Assembly (NCBI RefSeq): GCF_003075075.1
Contig: NZ_QCYM01000001.1
Location: forward strand, 558,001-622,000
Source of the DNA: Labrenzia sp. 011
GTDB taxonomy: Bacteria > Pseudomonadota > Alphaproteobacteria > Rhizobiales > Stappiaceae
Direction of reading: 5' to 3'
DNA: 64,000 nt
Of this stretch, positions 9,324 through 19,137 are shown one piece after another (position 1 is the stretch's first letter; each line of letters starts with the position of its first letter). The notes under the pieces were generated by a model. That model had not been told where the DNA came from and did no database searches. It saw nothing but the letters and a program-made list of their open reading frames with translations. A program made the translations under genes and the position numbers.

Positions 9324-10184
9324 ATGCGAAACAACAGCTCAATGCGTCAACGTCTTGGCATGACAGGACTTGCGCTCGGCCTTCTGGCAATGATGACCGC
9401 GGCCGGACCGGCTCTGGCATTCGATGGCCAGCCGGCATCCACCAGGGCGATAGGCCCGGACGACCTGTCGCCGATGGAAGCTCTCCGGGCAGGGGCCCGG
9501 CAATATTACTCAGGCGACAAGACCGGGGCTCTCGGCTCATTGCGGTATGCGGCTGAAAACGGGCAGCCCATGGCGGCCTGGAAGCTCGGCGAAATGTACG
9601 CCAAGGGCGACGGCGTTCAGGAAGATGACCTGAAGGCGTTCCAGTATTACAGCCAGATTGTGCGCGAGCATGGGGAAGACCGGCCGGACGCACCCGATGC
9701 GCCTTTCGTGTCCAGTGCCTTTGTTGCGCTTGGCTCCTATTATCTGAACGGTATCGATGGGGCGGTGCCGAAAAACGAATCCCGGGCCAGACAGATCTTT
9801 ACTCATGCCGCGTCCTATTTCGGCGATGCGGATGCGCAATATGAGCTGGGCCGGATGTACCAGAGCACCAACAGCCGGATGGCTGTCCGCTGGTACAATC
9901 TGGCGGCCCTGAAAGGGCATGTCGGCGCGCAGGCAAGGCTCGGCGAGACGCTCTATTCCCTCGGCTCCTCGGACAAGAAGAAGGCCCGCGGTCTCATGTG
10001 GCTGACCGTGGCACGGGAACAGGCCGCCGGCCCGGATGCCGGCTGGATCAATTCCATGCACGAACAGTATTTTGCCGTGTCACCGGAACCGGTCAGGCAG
10101 ATGGCACGATCGCTGGCCGATGGCTGGCTGCAGCAGAACCGGCCGGACATGCAGACCGCTCAGCAGGTTCCCCTGCCGCAGTGA
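9324..10184 (+). CDS. ExoR-like periplasmic Sel1-repeat protein
   Basis: A 286-residue exported protein: signal peptide about residues 1-36 (hydrophobic LGMTGLALGLLAMMTAAG, cleavage after PALA), followed by Sel1-type repeats (AAENGQPMAAWKLGEMYAKG, then AQYELGRMYQ, then LAALKGHVGAQARLGE). The order of repeats and phrases such as AFDG and GPDDLSPMEALRAGARQYYSG recall ExoR, the periplasmic inhibitor of the ExoS-ChvI two-component system of rhizobia, which controls exopolysaccharide and motility. That is a resemblance judged by eye; no chvI/exoS is present here. ATG 9324 gives a proper signal peptide; the frame is open upstream to 9168 without merit as coding. Confidence 0.7.
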   Translation: MRNNSSMRQRLGMTGLALGLLAMMTAAGPALAFDGQPASTRAIGPDDLSPMEALRAGARQYYSGDKTGALGSLRYAAENGQPMAAWKLGEMYAKGDGVQEDDLKAFQYYSQIVREHGEDRPDAPDAPFVSSAFVALGSYYLNGIDGAVPKNESRARQIFTHAASYFGDADAQYELGRMYQSTNSRMAVRWYNLAALKGHVGAQARLGETLYSLGSSDKKKARGLMWLTVAREQAAGPDAGWINSMHEQYFAVSPEPVRQMARSLADGWLQQNRPDMQTAQQVPLPQ

Positions 10185-10265
10185 CGGCCGTGAATTCCCA
10201 CTGACATCAATGATGGGCCACATGCCTTCCACAGTCGACAGACTGTCAGGAGCTCTCGAGACGGG

Positions 10266-10655
10266 CTATCCCCGCGAGGCTTGCTCCGGCACCACAGGCA
10301 CGGTTCTGTCACCTTGCTTCGAGCCGGCCGGCTGAAGCCGGGTCACGGGACAGGGCGCGTTGCTGAATTGCCACGAGGTGTTGTTCAGCACCATGCTGCA
10401 GGTCGCCATGCGCGAACCGTCCGATCCATTGAGGCATATCGATTCCCCAAGACTGTAGTCCTGTCCCTTGTATCTGCAGGTGCAGGAGACGGTCTGGGCC
10501 TTGACGAGGCTGCCGCCAAGGGAACCGAACACAACCATCAGAGCGGAAAAGAACGCCAGTCGGCGAACAGGACATGTGCCGCCTGCACGCTTGCGCAGGA
10601 GCGATAAGGCATGTCCGCGGGCAGCCTGTGCGGACGAAATGCGGCGAGGCGTCAT
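10266..10655 (-). CDS. Small exported cysteine-containing hypothetical protein
   Basis: A 129-residue protein I cannot assign to a named family. From ATG 10655 it has a basic N-terminus, a hydrophobic segment RLAFFSALMVVFGSLGGSLV around residues 31-50 ending in VKAQ, and a mature part with cysteines in TVSCTCRYKGQDYSLGESICL and MATCSMVLNNTSWQFSNAPCP. The even spacing of five cysteines after a signal-like segment suggests a periplasmic protein stabilised by disulfides. It lies downstream of xthA on the same strand, with an unrelated gap of about 130 bases. The function is unknown; the pattern makes a real gene likely. Confidence 0.6.
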   Translation of the reverse strand: MTPRRISSAQAARGHALSLLRKRAGGTCPVRRLAFFSALMVVFGSLGGSLVKAQTVSCTCRYKGQDYSLGESICLNGSDGSRMATCSMVLNNTSWQFSNAPCPVTRLQPAGSKQGDRTVPVVPEQASRG

Positions 10656-10782
10656 CCCATGATCCCCAAAGCTTACCATGGCCCCGGGGAACTGCAAGCT
10701 CGTGCCATGGTGACGGCACTGGCGCATTGCGCCTGGGACGCGTTGCAGAAAAGAAGAGGGGGACGTATCTATCCCTCACCGC

Positions 10783-11565
10783 TCACGCGGCGAGCTTCAC
10801 CCAGACCGGCACATGATCGGAAGGTTTTTCCCAGCCGCGAACATGCTTGTCGATTCCGCAACCGGTCATCCGGTCGGTGGCCTGGGGCGACAGGAGAATA
10901 TGGTCGATGCGGATGCCGTTGTTCTTTTGCCAGGCACCTGCCTGATAGTCCCAGAACGTGTAGATATCGGCTGCATCGCTGCAGGAGCGGACTGCTTCGG
11001 TCAGGCCTAGATGTGTCAGGGTTCTGAATCTCTGCCGGCTCTCTGGTTGGAAGAGCGCGTCATCGAGCCAGTTTTCGGGGTTTTTCGCATCGATGGGGTC
11101 GGGGATGACGTTGAAGTCGCCCAGAAGCAGGAAGGGGGTCTCTTCCGCCAGTCGCGTTTGCGCATGGGCGATCAGACGGTCCATCCACTCCAGCTTGTAG
11201 GGGAATTTTTCCGTGCCGAGCGGATTGCCGTTGGGAAGATAGAGGCATCCGAACCGCACGGCTCCGTCTGTCGTGGAAACACCGGCTTCGATATAGCGAG
11301 CCTGCTCGTCGGCTTCATTGCCGGGAAGGCCGCGCTGCACGTCTTCAAGCGGCGATTTCGACAGAATCGCGACGCCATTGAAACCCTTCTGGCCATGGGT
11401 TTCGACATTATAGCCGAGATCCTCGAAGGGCTGGCGGGGGAAATTCTCGTCAACCGACTTGATTTCCTGCAGGCAGGCGACCTCCGGGGAGGTCTCCTTG
11501 AGCCACTCAAGCACCGTATCGATACGGGCCTTGACGCCGTTGATGTTCCAGGTCGCGATTTTCAT
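10783..11565 (-). CDS. xthA: Exodeoxyribonuclease III
   Basis: A 260-residue class II AP endonuclease/3'-exonuclease acting in base excision repair. It begins KIATWNINGVKARIDTVLEW, with the metal-binding Glu in CLQEIKSVDENFP, the LLLGDFNVIPDPID core and the C-terminal catalytic SDHVPVWVKL. ATG 11565 starts exactly at the family N-terminus; the open frame extends nine codons further without support. It lies next to erpA, an arrangement seen in many alphaproteobacteria. Confidence 0.94.
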   Translation of the reverse strand: MKIATWNINGVKARIDTVLEWLKETSPEVACLQEIKSVDENFPRQPFEDLGYNVETHGQKGFNGVAILSKSPLEDVQRGLPGNEADEQARYIEAGVSTTDGAVRFGCLYLPNGNPLGTEKFPYKLEWMDRLIAHAQTRLAEETPFLLLGDFNVIPDPIDAKNPENWLDDALFQPESRQRFRTLTHLGLTEAVRSCSDAADIYTFWDYQAGAWQKNNGIRIDHILLSPQATDRMTGCGIDKHVRGWEKPSDHVPVWVKLAA

Positions 11566-11631
11566 GAGCCGGTTGCCTCGATTTCTGAACATGCCGGGCC
11601 GACCGGCCGGTTGCCGTTGCCGCAGGCCCGG

Positions 11632-11973
11632 TCAGACCGCAAAGCTGGTCCCGCAGCCGCAGCCGGCAGTCGCGTTCGGGTTGTTTATCTGGAAGGCCTG
11701 TCCGATCAGGTCGTCGACAAAATCGATCTCCGCTCCGCCCATATATTGCAGCGAAATGGAATCGATCAGCACCGTGGCGCCCGACTTTTCGATCACGAGA
11801 TCGTCGTCTTCCCTGCTGTCGACAACGTCGTATTTGTATTGCAACCCCGAACAGCCGCCGCCTTCCACGCTCACGCGAAGCATGCTTCCGTCCGGTTCTT
11901 TCGACAATATTGCCGCGATCCGCTTGGCAGCGCGGTCGCTGACTGTTACTCGATTTTCAAGTGTTTCGGTCAT
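11632..11973 (-). CDS. erpA: ErpA-type iron-sulfur cluster insertion protein
   Basis: A 113-residue A-type carrier that inserts Fe-S clusters into target apoproteins. The three cluster-binding cysteines are in VEGGGCSGLQYKY and the terminal GCGCGTSF. The NNPNATAGCGCG end and the short tail place it in the ErpA branch, distinct from the SufA-like protein at 1518-1895. It is transcribed divergently from dgt, with about 150 bases between starts, and sits upstream of xthA on the same strand. Confidence 0.92.
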   Translation of the reverse strand: MTETLENRVTVSDRAAKRIAAILSKEPDGSMLRVSVEGGGCSGLQYKYDVVDSREDDDLVIEKSGATVLIDSISLQYMGGAEIDFVDDLIGQAFQINNPNATAGCGCGTSFAV

Positions 11974-12124
11974 GGTCCGCCGACTCGCTTTGCGTCTGCC
12001 GCGTGGCAGAGCTTTAAACCTGATTTAAAGGTTTAAGTATGGTTTGCCGCCGCTCCCGTCAATGAGCGGCATGGGAAGTATCCAAGTTAGACACGGTGAC
12101 ACCGTGAGCGGAGGCTGGAAGCAA

Positions 12125-13342
12125 ATGACGGCGGAAATAGGCTTTGGGGCGCAGTCCCGCGCCGTATACGCGGAAAACCCGGCAAACAGCCGGGGCCGGT
12201 TGTTTCCGGAATCAGAGAGCCCGACCCGCACGCCCTTCCAGCGGGATCGCGACCGCATCATCCATTCCTCCGCCTTCCGGCGGCTGAAGCACAAGACCCA
12301 GGTGTTTGTCTATCATGAAGGCGACCACTTCCGCACCCGGCTGACCCACACGATCGAGGTCTCGCAGATTGCCCGGTCTCTGGCGCGAGCGTTGCGTCTG
12401 GACGAGGACCTTGCCGAAAGCCTGGCCCTGGCCCACGATCTGGGACATACGCCCTTCGGTCATGAAGGGGAGGATGTCATGCATGAATCCATGGCTCCCT
12501 TCGGCGGTTTCGACCACAACGCCCAGTCCCTGCGGGTCGTGACCCATCTGGAGCAGCGCTATGCGGAATTCGACGGACTGAACCTTTCCTGGGAGACCCT
12601 GGAAGGTCTTGTGAAGCACAATGGACCGCTTGTCGCTGCCGACGGCGCACCGCTCGGAAAATTCAGGGGCGCGGAGCTGCCGTTCGCCATCAGGGAATAT
12701 GCCGGGCAGCAGGATCTGCTGCTGGGCACATGGCCGGGCGGGGAAGCGCAGGCGGCGGCGATCGCCGATGACATAGCCTATGACGCCCACGATCTGGATG
12801 ACGGCCTGCGGGCCGGCCTGTTCGCGATCGACGACATGCGGGACGTGCCGTTTCTGGCTGACATTCTCACCGAGGTGGATGCGAAATATCCCGGTCTGGA
12901 GGAAAGCCGCCGCATCCATGAGATCGTGCGCCGCTCCATCACCCGCATGGTGGAGGATGTGATTCATGAGGCCGTTCGCAACATTGCCCGGGTCAATCCC
13001 GGCAGCGCCGAGGACATCCGCATGGCGGGCCGCTGTCTTGTCGGGTTTTCCGAGGAAATGGCAGTTGCCGAAAAGGACGTGAAGCGATTCCTCTTCGCCC
13101 GGGTATACCGCCATCGGGATGTTCTGGCCGTCCGCAGGCTTGTCGCCCGTGTGGTCAGGGACCTGTTCAGCGGTTTCAAGGAAGACCCCGCCCTGATGCC
13201 GTCGCCCTGGAACGAGGGGCTGCAGGAGTTGAGCGAAGACGACGTTGCCAGACGGGTCTGCGACTACATTGCCGGAATGACGGACCGCTACGCCATAGAG
13301 GAACATCGCAGATTGTTTGACGACACCCCCGATTTGGGGTAG
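12125..13342 (+). CDS. dgt: Deoxyguanosinetriphosphate triphosphohydrolase-like protein
   Basis: A 405-residue HD-domain dNTP triphosphohydrolase that cleaves dNTPs to deoxynucleoside and triphosphate. It shows [20 protein letters not shown], the HD-domain histidine in [15 protein letters not shown], and the metal-binding [14 protein letters not shown]. The open frame reaches 12044, but ATG 12125 ([10 protein letters not shown]) follows a GGAGG ten bases upstream and gives the usual length for type 2 dGTPases. It lies just upstream of argS, a conserved alphaproteobacterial arrangement. Confidence 0.92.
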   Translation: MTAEIGFGAQSRAVYAENPANSRGRLFPESESPTRTPFQRDRDRIIHSSAFRRLKHKTQVFVYHEGDHFRTRLTHTIEVSQIARSLARALRLDEDLAESLALAHDLGHTPFGHEGEDVMHESMAPFGGFDHNAQSLRVVTHLEQRYAEFDGLNLSWETLEGLVKHNGPLVAADGAPLGKFRGAELPFAIREYAGQQDLLLGTWPGGEAQAAAIADDIAYDAHDLDDGLRAGLFAIDDMRDVPFLADILTEVDAKYPGLEESRRIHEIVRRSITRMVEDVIHEAVRNIARVNPGSAEDIRMAGRCLVGFSEEMAVAEKDVKRFLFARVYRHRDVLAVRRLVARVVRDLFSGFKEDPALMPSPWNEGLQELSEDDVARRVCDYIAGMTDRYAIEEHRRLFDDTPDLG

Positions 13343-13444
13343 GCGCAGGAACGAATTACGACATGCCCCTCGACGCCGAAGGCTCTGTCTTTGCAGCGCG
13401 CGGGGGATTTGTGTTTTAAAGCCAGAAAATCTGATCGGTGTTCA

Positions 13445-15214
13445 ATGAATATCTTCGCGGACTTCACTCAGCGTGTCAAAGAAGCTCTCCAGGCAATTGA
13501 TCTCAAAGATGCAAATGGAGCAGCCCCGGATCTGTCACGCGTGGTTGTCGAGGCTCCGCGCGATCGTGCGCATGGCGATCTGGCCACCAATGCCGCCATG
13601 GTGCTTGCCAAGCCCCTGGGCATGAAGCCGCGCGATCTGGCCGAAAAACTGGCCGAACAATTGAACGGGGATCCGGAAATCACCGAAACGGCCATCGCCG
13701 GTCCCGGTTTCATCAACATGCGGGTCGCACCGGTCGTCTGGCAGCGCATCCTGGGCAGTGTGCTGCAGGAGGGCACGGCCTTCGGGTCAATCGAGCAGTC
13801 TCCGGCGCCGAAGGTGAATGTGGAATATGTGTCCGCCAACCCGACCGGACCGATGCATGTCGGGCACATTCGGGGCGCCGTTGTCGGCGATGCCCTGGCC
13901 AACCTGCTGCAATTCGCCGGCAACGATGTGGTCAAGGAATATTACATCAATGACGCCGGGTCGCAGATCGAAACCCTCGCTCGCAGCGTTTTCCTGCGCT
14001 ATCGCGAGGCTCTCGGTGACGATATCGGCGTGATTCCGGCGGGGCTTTACCCGGGGGACTATCTCAAGCCGGTCGGAGAGCGCCTCAAGCAGGAATTCGG
14101 CGCGGCCCTGACCGACATGGACGAGAAAGAGTGGTTGCCGCTCGTGAGGGAACGGGCGATAGCCGCGATGCTTGACCTGATCCGCGAGGACCTGGCGGCG
14201 CTCGGCGTGGAACATGAGGTCTTCTTTTCGGAAAAGTCCCTTCATGAGCGCGAGCAAGGCAACGGTTCGAAAATCGATCTGATGCTCGATGGACTCCGCG
14301 ACAAGGGCCTTGTCTACCAGGGTACCCTGCCGCCACCGAAGGGCCAGGTTCCGGATGACTGGGAAGACCGGGAGCAGACCCTGTTCCGGGCCAGCGATTT
14401 CGGCGACGACACCGATCGGGCCCTCAAGAAGTCCGATGGCTCCTACACCTATTTCGCTGCGGATGTCGCCTATTTCCAGGACAAGTTCGAGCGCGGTTTC
14501 CAGGAAGTGATTTATGTCCTGGGGGCCGATCACAGCGGCTATGCAAAGCGGCTCCAGGCTGTGGGCAAGGCCATATCGGACGGAAAAACCGAAGTGATCG
14601 TGCGGTTCTGCCAATTGGTGAAACTGATGCGCGACGGTGAGCCGGTGAAGATGTCCAAGCGTTCGGGGGATTTCATCACCCTGCGCGAAGTCGTCGATGA
14701 GGTCGGTTCCGATCCTGTCCGTTTCATGATGCTGTTCCGCAAGAACGATGCGCCTCTGGATTTCGACTTCAAGAAGGTCACCGAACAGTCAAAGGATAAC
14801 CCGGTCTTCTACGTTCAATATGGCCACGCCCGCTGTTGTTCGGTTCTGCGCCAGGCGGCGGAGGAGTTTGCCGGGATCACGCTGGATGATGCCGAGTTCG
14901 CAAAGGCGGACTTCACCTTGCTCGAAGACAGGGGCGAGCTCGAGCTGATCGCCAGGATGGCCGAATGGCCGAAGGTGGTGGAGGCTGCGGCCGAAACACA
15001 TGAGCCGCATAGAATCGCTTTTTATCTGCATGAGCTGGCAAGTTCTCTGCACGGCCATTGGAATAGAGGCAAGGAATTGCCGCATTTACGCTTTATTGAC
15101 GGCAGTAACGCCAAATTAACCCTGGCACGTCTTGCATTGGTTCGTGCAATATCTTTGGTGCTCGCTTCGGGTCTGTCGATTCTTGGCGTCAATGCTCCTG
15201 AGGAAATGCGCTAG
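13445..15214 (+). CDS. argS: Arginyl-tRNA synthetase
   Basis: A 589-residue class I aminoacyl-tRNA synthetase charging tRNA-Arg. It shows the N-terminal additional domain ([15 protein letters not shown]), the HIGH-type motif HVGHIRGA in the [11 protein letters not shown] context, the KMSKR loop ([12 protein letters not shown]), and the C-terminal anticodon-binding domain ending near [15 protein letters not shown] 13445 matches the family N-terminus; the frame is open 18 codons further upstream. It precedes the SPOR gene by about 70 bases, as in many relatives. Confidence 0.97.
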   Translation: MNIFADFTQRVKEALQAIDLKDANGAAPDLSRVVVEAPRDRAHGDLATNAAMVLAKPLGMKPRDLAEKLAEQLNGDPEITETAIAGPGFINMRVAPVVWQRILGSVLQEGTAFGSIEQSPAPKVNVEYVSANPTGPMHVGHIRGAVVGDALANLLQFAGNDVVKEYYINDAGSQIETLARSVFLRYREALGDDIGVIPAGLYPGDYLKPVGERLKQEFGAALTDMDEKEWLPLVRERAIAAMLDLIREDLAALGVEHEVFFSEKSLHEREQGNGSKIDLMLDGLRDKGLVYQGTLPPPKGQVPDDWEDREQTLFRASDFGDDTDRALKKSDGSYTYFAADVAYFQDKFERGFQEVIYVLGADHSGYAKRLQAVGKAISDGKTEVIVRFCQLVKLMRDGEPVKMSKRSGDFITLREVVDEVGSDPVRFMMLFRKNDAPLDFDFKKVTEQSKDNPVFYVQYGHARCCSVLRQAAEEFAGITLDDAEFAKADFTLLEDRGELELIARMAEWPKVVEAAAETHEPHRIAFYLHELASSLHGHWNRGKELPHLRFIDGSNAKLTLARLALVRAISLVLASGLSILGVNAPEEMR

Positions 15215-15286
15215 TTTAAACATATTGCCGCGGCTGGCGAAACGTCAGTACCAGGTAATGAAACGGGACCGGTTTTCGTAAGGCTC

Positions 15287-17758
15287 ATGTCAGAAGATTA
15301 CGAAGCAAAACGAACGGAATCGCTAGTGCCCGATGATTCTCGCGGCAATGAACGCCCGTCTGTGGAAGATCCGTTGGTGGAACTGGCCCGGATTGTCAAC
15401 AGGAACAAGCAATCGGGGGCACATGTGAGCGGCCGGGTTGAAAATACCGACTATTTTGCTGCACTGGATGATGTCGCGGCGGAGCCGCAGGTCCGTCCGG
15501 ATGCTGAGCAAGGACGGATCGAACCGAGTTTCGGCGACGCGGCGACACCCCGTGCGCATTCGGATTCCGGCGCCGAGGCAGGATTCTACCAGGAAGCCGC
15601 CGGTGCGGTGCCATCGGAACCGGAGAAAATTCACGGGCTAACCATCCCGGCTGCCGGCGAAATGTCCATGGACGGGCAAGCCGATGTTTCGGCTCTCTGG
15701 CCGCAGCAGCCGGATGTGCGGGTCTCCGGCGAACCGGAGGTCTCTCAGGCCTCCGTCCATGCGGAGCACGAGCCTGTCAATCCCGCAGATCCCTATCAGG
15801 GCTATCAGTACGACACGGCTTCTCCGGAAGCGTCGGAAGTCGATGAACGGACAGGTCTGGCCCCCTCCGTATCGTTGCATCTTGAACAGAATCTAACCGC
15901 GGAACTTGAGGATGAGCTGATCGGTGCCCTGCGTCAGTCCGTCGACGAGACGGCCACGGCCACCGCGCCGGAAGCTCACTTTGAAGAACCCGGCTACCGG
16001 TCCGAAGACCTCACTGCCTATGCCGTTCATCCGGAAACCGGTTACAGGGAACCGGAACTCGGTGTCGGCGTTGAAACCGGCCAGAGTGATGAAACGGACC
16101 ATGTGGATCAGTGGAGTGCAGCGCCTGCTGTTGGACATGCCGTCGGCGCTTTTCCCTCAGACCCTGTTGCCGGTATGGGCGAGGCTCTCCGTGAAGCATC
16201 CGCGTTTTCGGAAGGCCGTCAGTCTGAAGGCGCTGCCGAACCTGAGCCGGTTGCTCCTGTCAGACGTCCGGCGATCAACGAAAACGATCTCTTTGCAGCG
16301 TTGAACGACACGCATGCCGAAGCCGATGGGGCACCTTCTGTCCGGGCGGGAGCGGAGGGCGAAAATCCGGCAGGAATAGATTCCCTGTTTGCCGATCTGG
16401 ACTTTCCCGACCCGGCGAACCGCAAATCTGCCGCTGTGGTGGGTGAAGCAAACTCGGCAACCGCCAGCGTATCGGCTGCTGAAATTGATGACCTGACCTG
16501 GCCGGCCGCGGTCGAAGCCGTGCCGCAAACCGAGGAGGAGGAAACACCTCCTCCGCCGGAAGGTTACGATCTTGATGCCGTCGCACGGGCGATGCAGGAA
16601 AGTGACCCGAGCCTTGCCGGGGCAGGGGTGTTGCCGCCGCATACGGCGGCGGAAAAAGCCGCCATGCCACATGCCCGGGAAAAGTCGCGGCGCAGCCTGT
16701 TTGTTGCCGGTGGCGTTCTTGGCATCGCCGTCATCGGGGCTGTCGGGTTCTTCATGATGGATGGTGATGCGATCCAGGTTCCCAGCGGTCCGCCGCCGGT
16801 GATCAGCGGCCTGCAGGAGCCCCTGAAGATCTATCCGGAAAAAGTGGCCGCAGCAGATGGCAACCAGTCGGGCAAACTGATTTACGATCGTGTTGACGGC
16901 TCGGGCAGTTCCGGACCGGATCGCCTGGTCCTTCCGGAAAGCCCCGAACCTGCGGAACTTCCGCCGGCGCCTGTAGGCGTGAACGGCAGTGCCGATCTTG
17001 TGCCCGGCTCGCCGAAACGGGTAAGAACTCTCGTCGTGCGCCCGGATGGAACGATCATTTCCGAAGGCGATCCGGTGGCATCCCCGAGTACCACGCCTGC
17101 GATACAGGCACCGTCCTCCGTTGCGGGAACGGACTCGCCCAGGGTCGTTGCGACGTCCCCGATAATCTCGTCCGATCAGCCCGCCGCCACGCCTGAGGCG
17201 ATTGCAGACCCGCAAAACGGTGCCGCCGTACCGTTGCAGGCAGCGCCTGCAACGCCGGCGATTGTTGCCGGTACGGAAACCGAAACGCCTGCAGGACCGG
17301 TCCCGACAGTCTTGCCGCGCAAGAAGCCGAATGCCCCGGTTCAGGTGGCGCAAGCCCCCCAGGCTGTTGCAGCTCCGGCACCGGCGGCTCCGCAGGACGG
17401 ACCTCTCAACCTTGGCCAACAGGCAAGCGTGCCTGCGGCAGCAGCACCTGCGCCAGCGGCTCCGTCCGCTCCTGCAAGCGCCTCTGGCGCCTCGGGCAGC
17501 ATTCCCTCCGGCACCTATATCGTTCAGGTGACATCGCAACGCACCGCCGCAGCCGCCAGCGATGCCTATTCCAGTCTTCAGCGCCGCTTCCCGGCAATTC
17601 TTGGAAATCGTCAGGCTGTTGTTGTAACGGCCGATCTGGGAGACCGGGGCGTGTTCTACCGGGCGCGGATTCCGACCGGATCGCGTGACGACGCGAATGC
17701 GCTTTGCGAAAGCCTTCAGGCTGCCGGTGGCGACTGTTTTGTCCGCAGGCAACCGTGA
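15287..17758 (+). CDS. Large SPOR-domain inner-membrane protein
   Basis: An 823-residue protein with a long acidic, Pro/Ala/Glu-rich and probably disordered cytoplasmic part (residues 1-465), one membrane segment (SLFVAGGVLGIAVIGAVGFF, about residues 470-489), a Pro/Ala-rich periplasmic linker, and a C-terminal SPOR domain from about residue 742 (SGTYIVQVTSQRTAAAAS to the end). SPOR domains bind denuded septal peptidoglycan, so it probably acts at the division site. Its position between argS and nagZ is typical for alphaproteobacteria. The N-terminal part is weakly conserved. A perfect terminator hairpin follows at 17791. Confidence 0.87.
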   Translation: MSEDYEAKRTESLVPDDSRGNERPSVEDPLVELARIVNRNKQSGAHVSGRVENTDYFAALDDVAAEPQVRPDAEQGRIEPSFGDAATPRAHSDSGAEAGFYQEAAGAVPSEPEKIHGLTIPAAGEMSMDGQADVSALWPQQPDVRVSGEPEVSQASVHAEHEPVNPADPYQGYQYDTASPEASEVDERTGLAPSVSLHLEQNLTAELEDELIGALRQSVDETATATAPEAHFEEPGYRSEDLTAYAVHPETGYREPELGVGVETGQSDETDHVDQWSAAPAVGHAVGAFPSDPVAGMGEALREASAFSEGRQSEGAAEPEPVAPVRRPAINENDLFAALNDTHAEADGAPSVRAGAEGENPAGIDSLFADLDFPDPANRKSAAVVGEANSATASVSAAEIDDLTWPAAVEAVPQTEEEETPPPPEGYDLDAVARAMQESDPSLAGAGVLPPHTAAEKAAMPHAREKSRRSLFVAGGVLGIAVIGAVGFFMMDGDAIQVPSGPPPVISGLQEPLKIYPEKVAAADGNQSGKLIYDRVDGSGSSGPDRLVLPESPEPAELPPAPVGVNGSADLVPGSPKRVRTLVVRPDGTIISEGDPVASPSTTPAIQAPSSVAGTDSPRVVATSPIISSDQPAATPEAIADPQNGAAVPLQAAPATPAIVAGTETETPAGPVPTVLPRKKPNAPVQVAQAPQAVAAPAPAAPQDGPLNLGQQASVPAAAAPAPAAPSAPASASGASGSIPSGTYIVQVTSQRTAAAASDAYSSLQRRFPAILGNRQAVVVTADLGDRGVFYRARIPTGSRDDANALCESLQAAGGDCFVRRQP

Positions 17759-17790
17759 ACGCGGTGATGAATTGGTACCTTGCAAGCAAT

Positions 17791-17819
17791 GAAAATGGCC
17801 GGAAGTTCCGGCCATTTTC
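17791..17819 (+). terminator. Strong perfect stem-loop terminator
   Basis: A perfect 12-base-pair inverted repeat (17791-17802 with 17808-17819) with a five-base loop, GC-rich at the loop side and AT at the base. It lies about 30 bases after the SPOR gene stop and ends in TTTTC. It probably ends the argS-SPOR transcription unit, and separates it from the convergent esterase gene. Confidence 0.85.
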
Positions 17820-18002
17820 AATTGAGGTTCTTCCTGATCGACCGCTTTCTGATCGTATCCGGCTGCTGGGTAAGTGGGCTTGCGCCTGTTGGGTGACTTT
17901 GACTTCAAGAAATGGCCCGAGCGCTCTTGTGATGCAAGCACAGCGTCGGGCGTTCTCCTGACGCCATGCCCTCATAAAAGCGACCGGCTGCATCGCGGCG
18001 GT

Positions 18003-19016
18003 TCAGTCGAGAAGCCGCTTTGCCAGAAAAGGCAGGCTTTCGTCGAGCCGGTAGTCAATCGATGAATGATTGTCGTTGAATTCCTGATAGACGTGATCGA
18101 CCCCCGCCGTCTCAAGCTTTCTGTGCAGCCGGCGGGCGCCGTAGACCAGATTGTACTGATCCACCGAACCGCATTCGATCCACAGACCCTTCAGGGAATT
18201 CAGCGCACCGATATGCCTGTCGGCAATCATGACCGGATCCCATTCGAGCCAGGCATTCCAGCGCTCCTCGATGAGTTCGCAGGTCTCTGGATCCACGGGC
18301 AGCCGGATGCCGCAGAAAACATCCGGATCGGGATCCGGGTCATAGGTGGCTGCCATGGCGAAGGTCATCAGATCATGAAGGGCATTGCCCGGATATTTAG
18401 GACCCTTCTCGAAATCCGTGACGAAGGCCTCGATGGACCCGGCCTTGGCGATCGCCCTGAGCGCATTCGGCATTTCAGGCAGATAACAGAGCTCGAACGC
18501 CATGTCGCCGGAATGGCATGCGGCTGCGGACCAGACATGCGAATATTTCATGGCATGAATGATCGCGCCGTAGCCTCCCGACGATTTGCCGAAAATACCT
18601 CTCTTCCCGTCGCCGCCACAGCCGAAACGGCCCTCGACATCCTCAAGCATCTCTGTGGTCAGCCATGTTGCCCAGGGACCCATGGCGTCGCTGTCTATGT
18701 ACTGGTTGCCGCCAAGACGGGTGAAACAGTCCGGGAAGGCGACGACGACCGGCGGCAGGGCGCCATCGTGAATGAGACGGTCGAGACGTTCGGGAACGTT
18801 CTCGCCGAAGTTCTTCCAGTTGACATGAGCGGGGCCGCCGGCGGTGTAGCCGACGATATCCACCAGGAGCGGCAACCCGGCGCCGTCATGGCCATGGGGC
18901 GTATAGACGACGATCTCGCGCGTTGCGGTGTCGCCGAGCCGATTGCTCCCGAGAATCTCGGACCTGTGGGAAATCCGGTGCAGGGTTCCGGCTGGAATGT
19001 CGAGACGCGCGCGCAT
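18003..19016 (-). CDS. Alpha/beta-hydrolase esterase (esterase D / enterochelin esterase-like)
   Basis: A 337-residue serine hydrolase of the putative esterase family (PF00756-like). The nucleophile elbow GKSSGGYGA lies near residue 141, following the characteristic WLTTEMLEDVEGRFG segment; the His of the triad is likely in NDNHSSIDYRL near the C-terminus. There is no signal peptide, so it is probably cytoplasmic. ATG 19016 has GGAG at a good distance. It is on the strand opposite to its neighbours and interrupts the otherwise usual SPOR-nagZ order, suggesting later insertion. The substrate is unknown. Confidence 0.78.
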   Translation of the reverse strand: MRARLDIPAGTLHRISHRSEILGSNRLGDTATREIVVYTPHGHDGAGLPLLVDIVGYTAGGPAHVNWKNFGENVPERLDRLIHDGALPPVVVAFPDCFTRLGGNQYIDSDAMGPWATWLTTEMLEDVEGRFGCGGDGKRGIFGKSSGGYGAIIHAMKYSHVWSAAACHSGDMAFELCYLPEMPNALRAIAKAGSIEAFVTDFEKGPKYPGNALHDLMTFAMAATYDPDPDPDVFCGIRLPVDPETCELIEERWNAWLEWDPVMIADRHIGALNSLKGLWIECGSVDQYNLVYGARRLHRKLETAGVDHVYQEFNDNHSSIDYRLDESLPFLAKRLLD

Positions 19017-19137
19017 GGATAACTCCGATCAAGGCATGGGGACAGGGTGTGAGCCTAGATTGCAAGTTCACGGGGAGGGCGCAAGTGGAGGCGTCGGGTT
19101 TCTTGACGGGTCCCGCTGCTGCGGCTAAGCCGGAACC

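Noticed and set aside
16157..17941. 594-residue minus-strand open frame opposite the SPOR gene
   Set aside because: Arg/Cys-rich translation typical of an antisense shadow of GC-rich coding DNA; the plus-strand SPOR gene accounts for the region.
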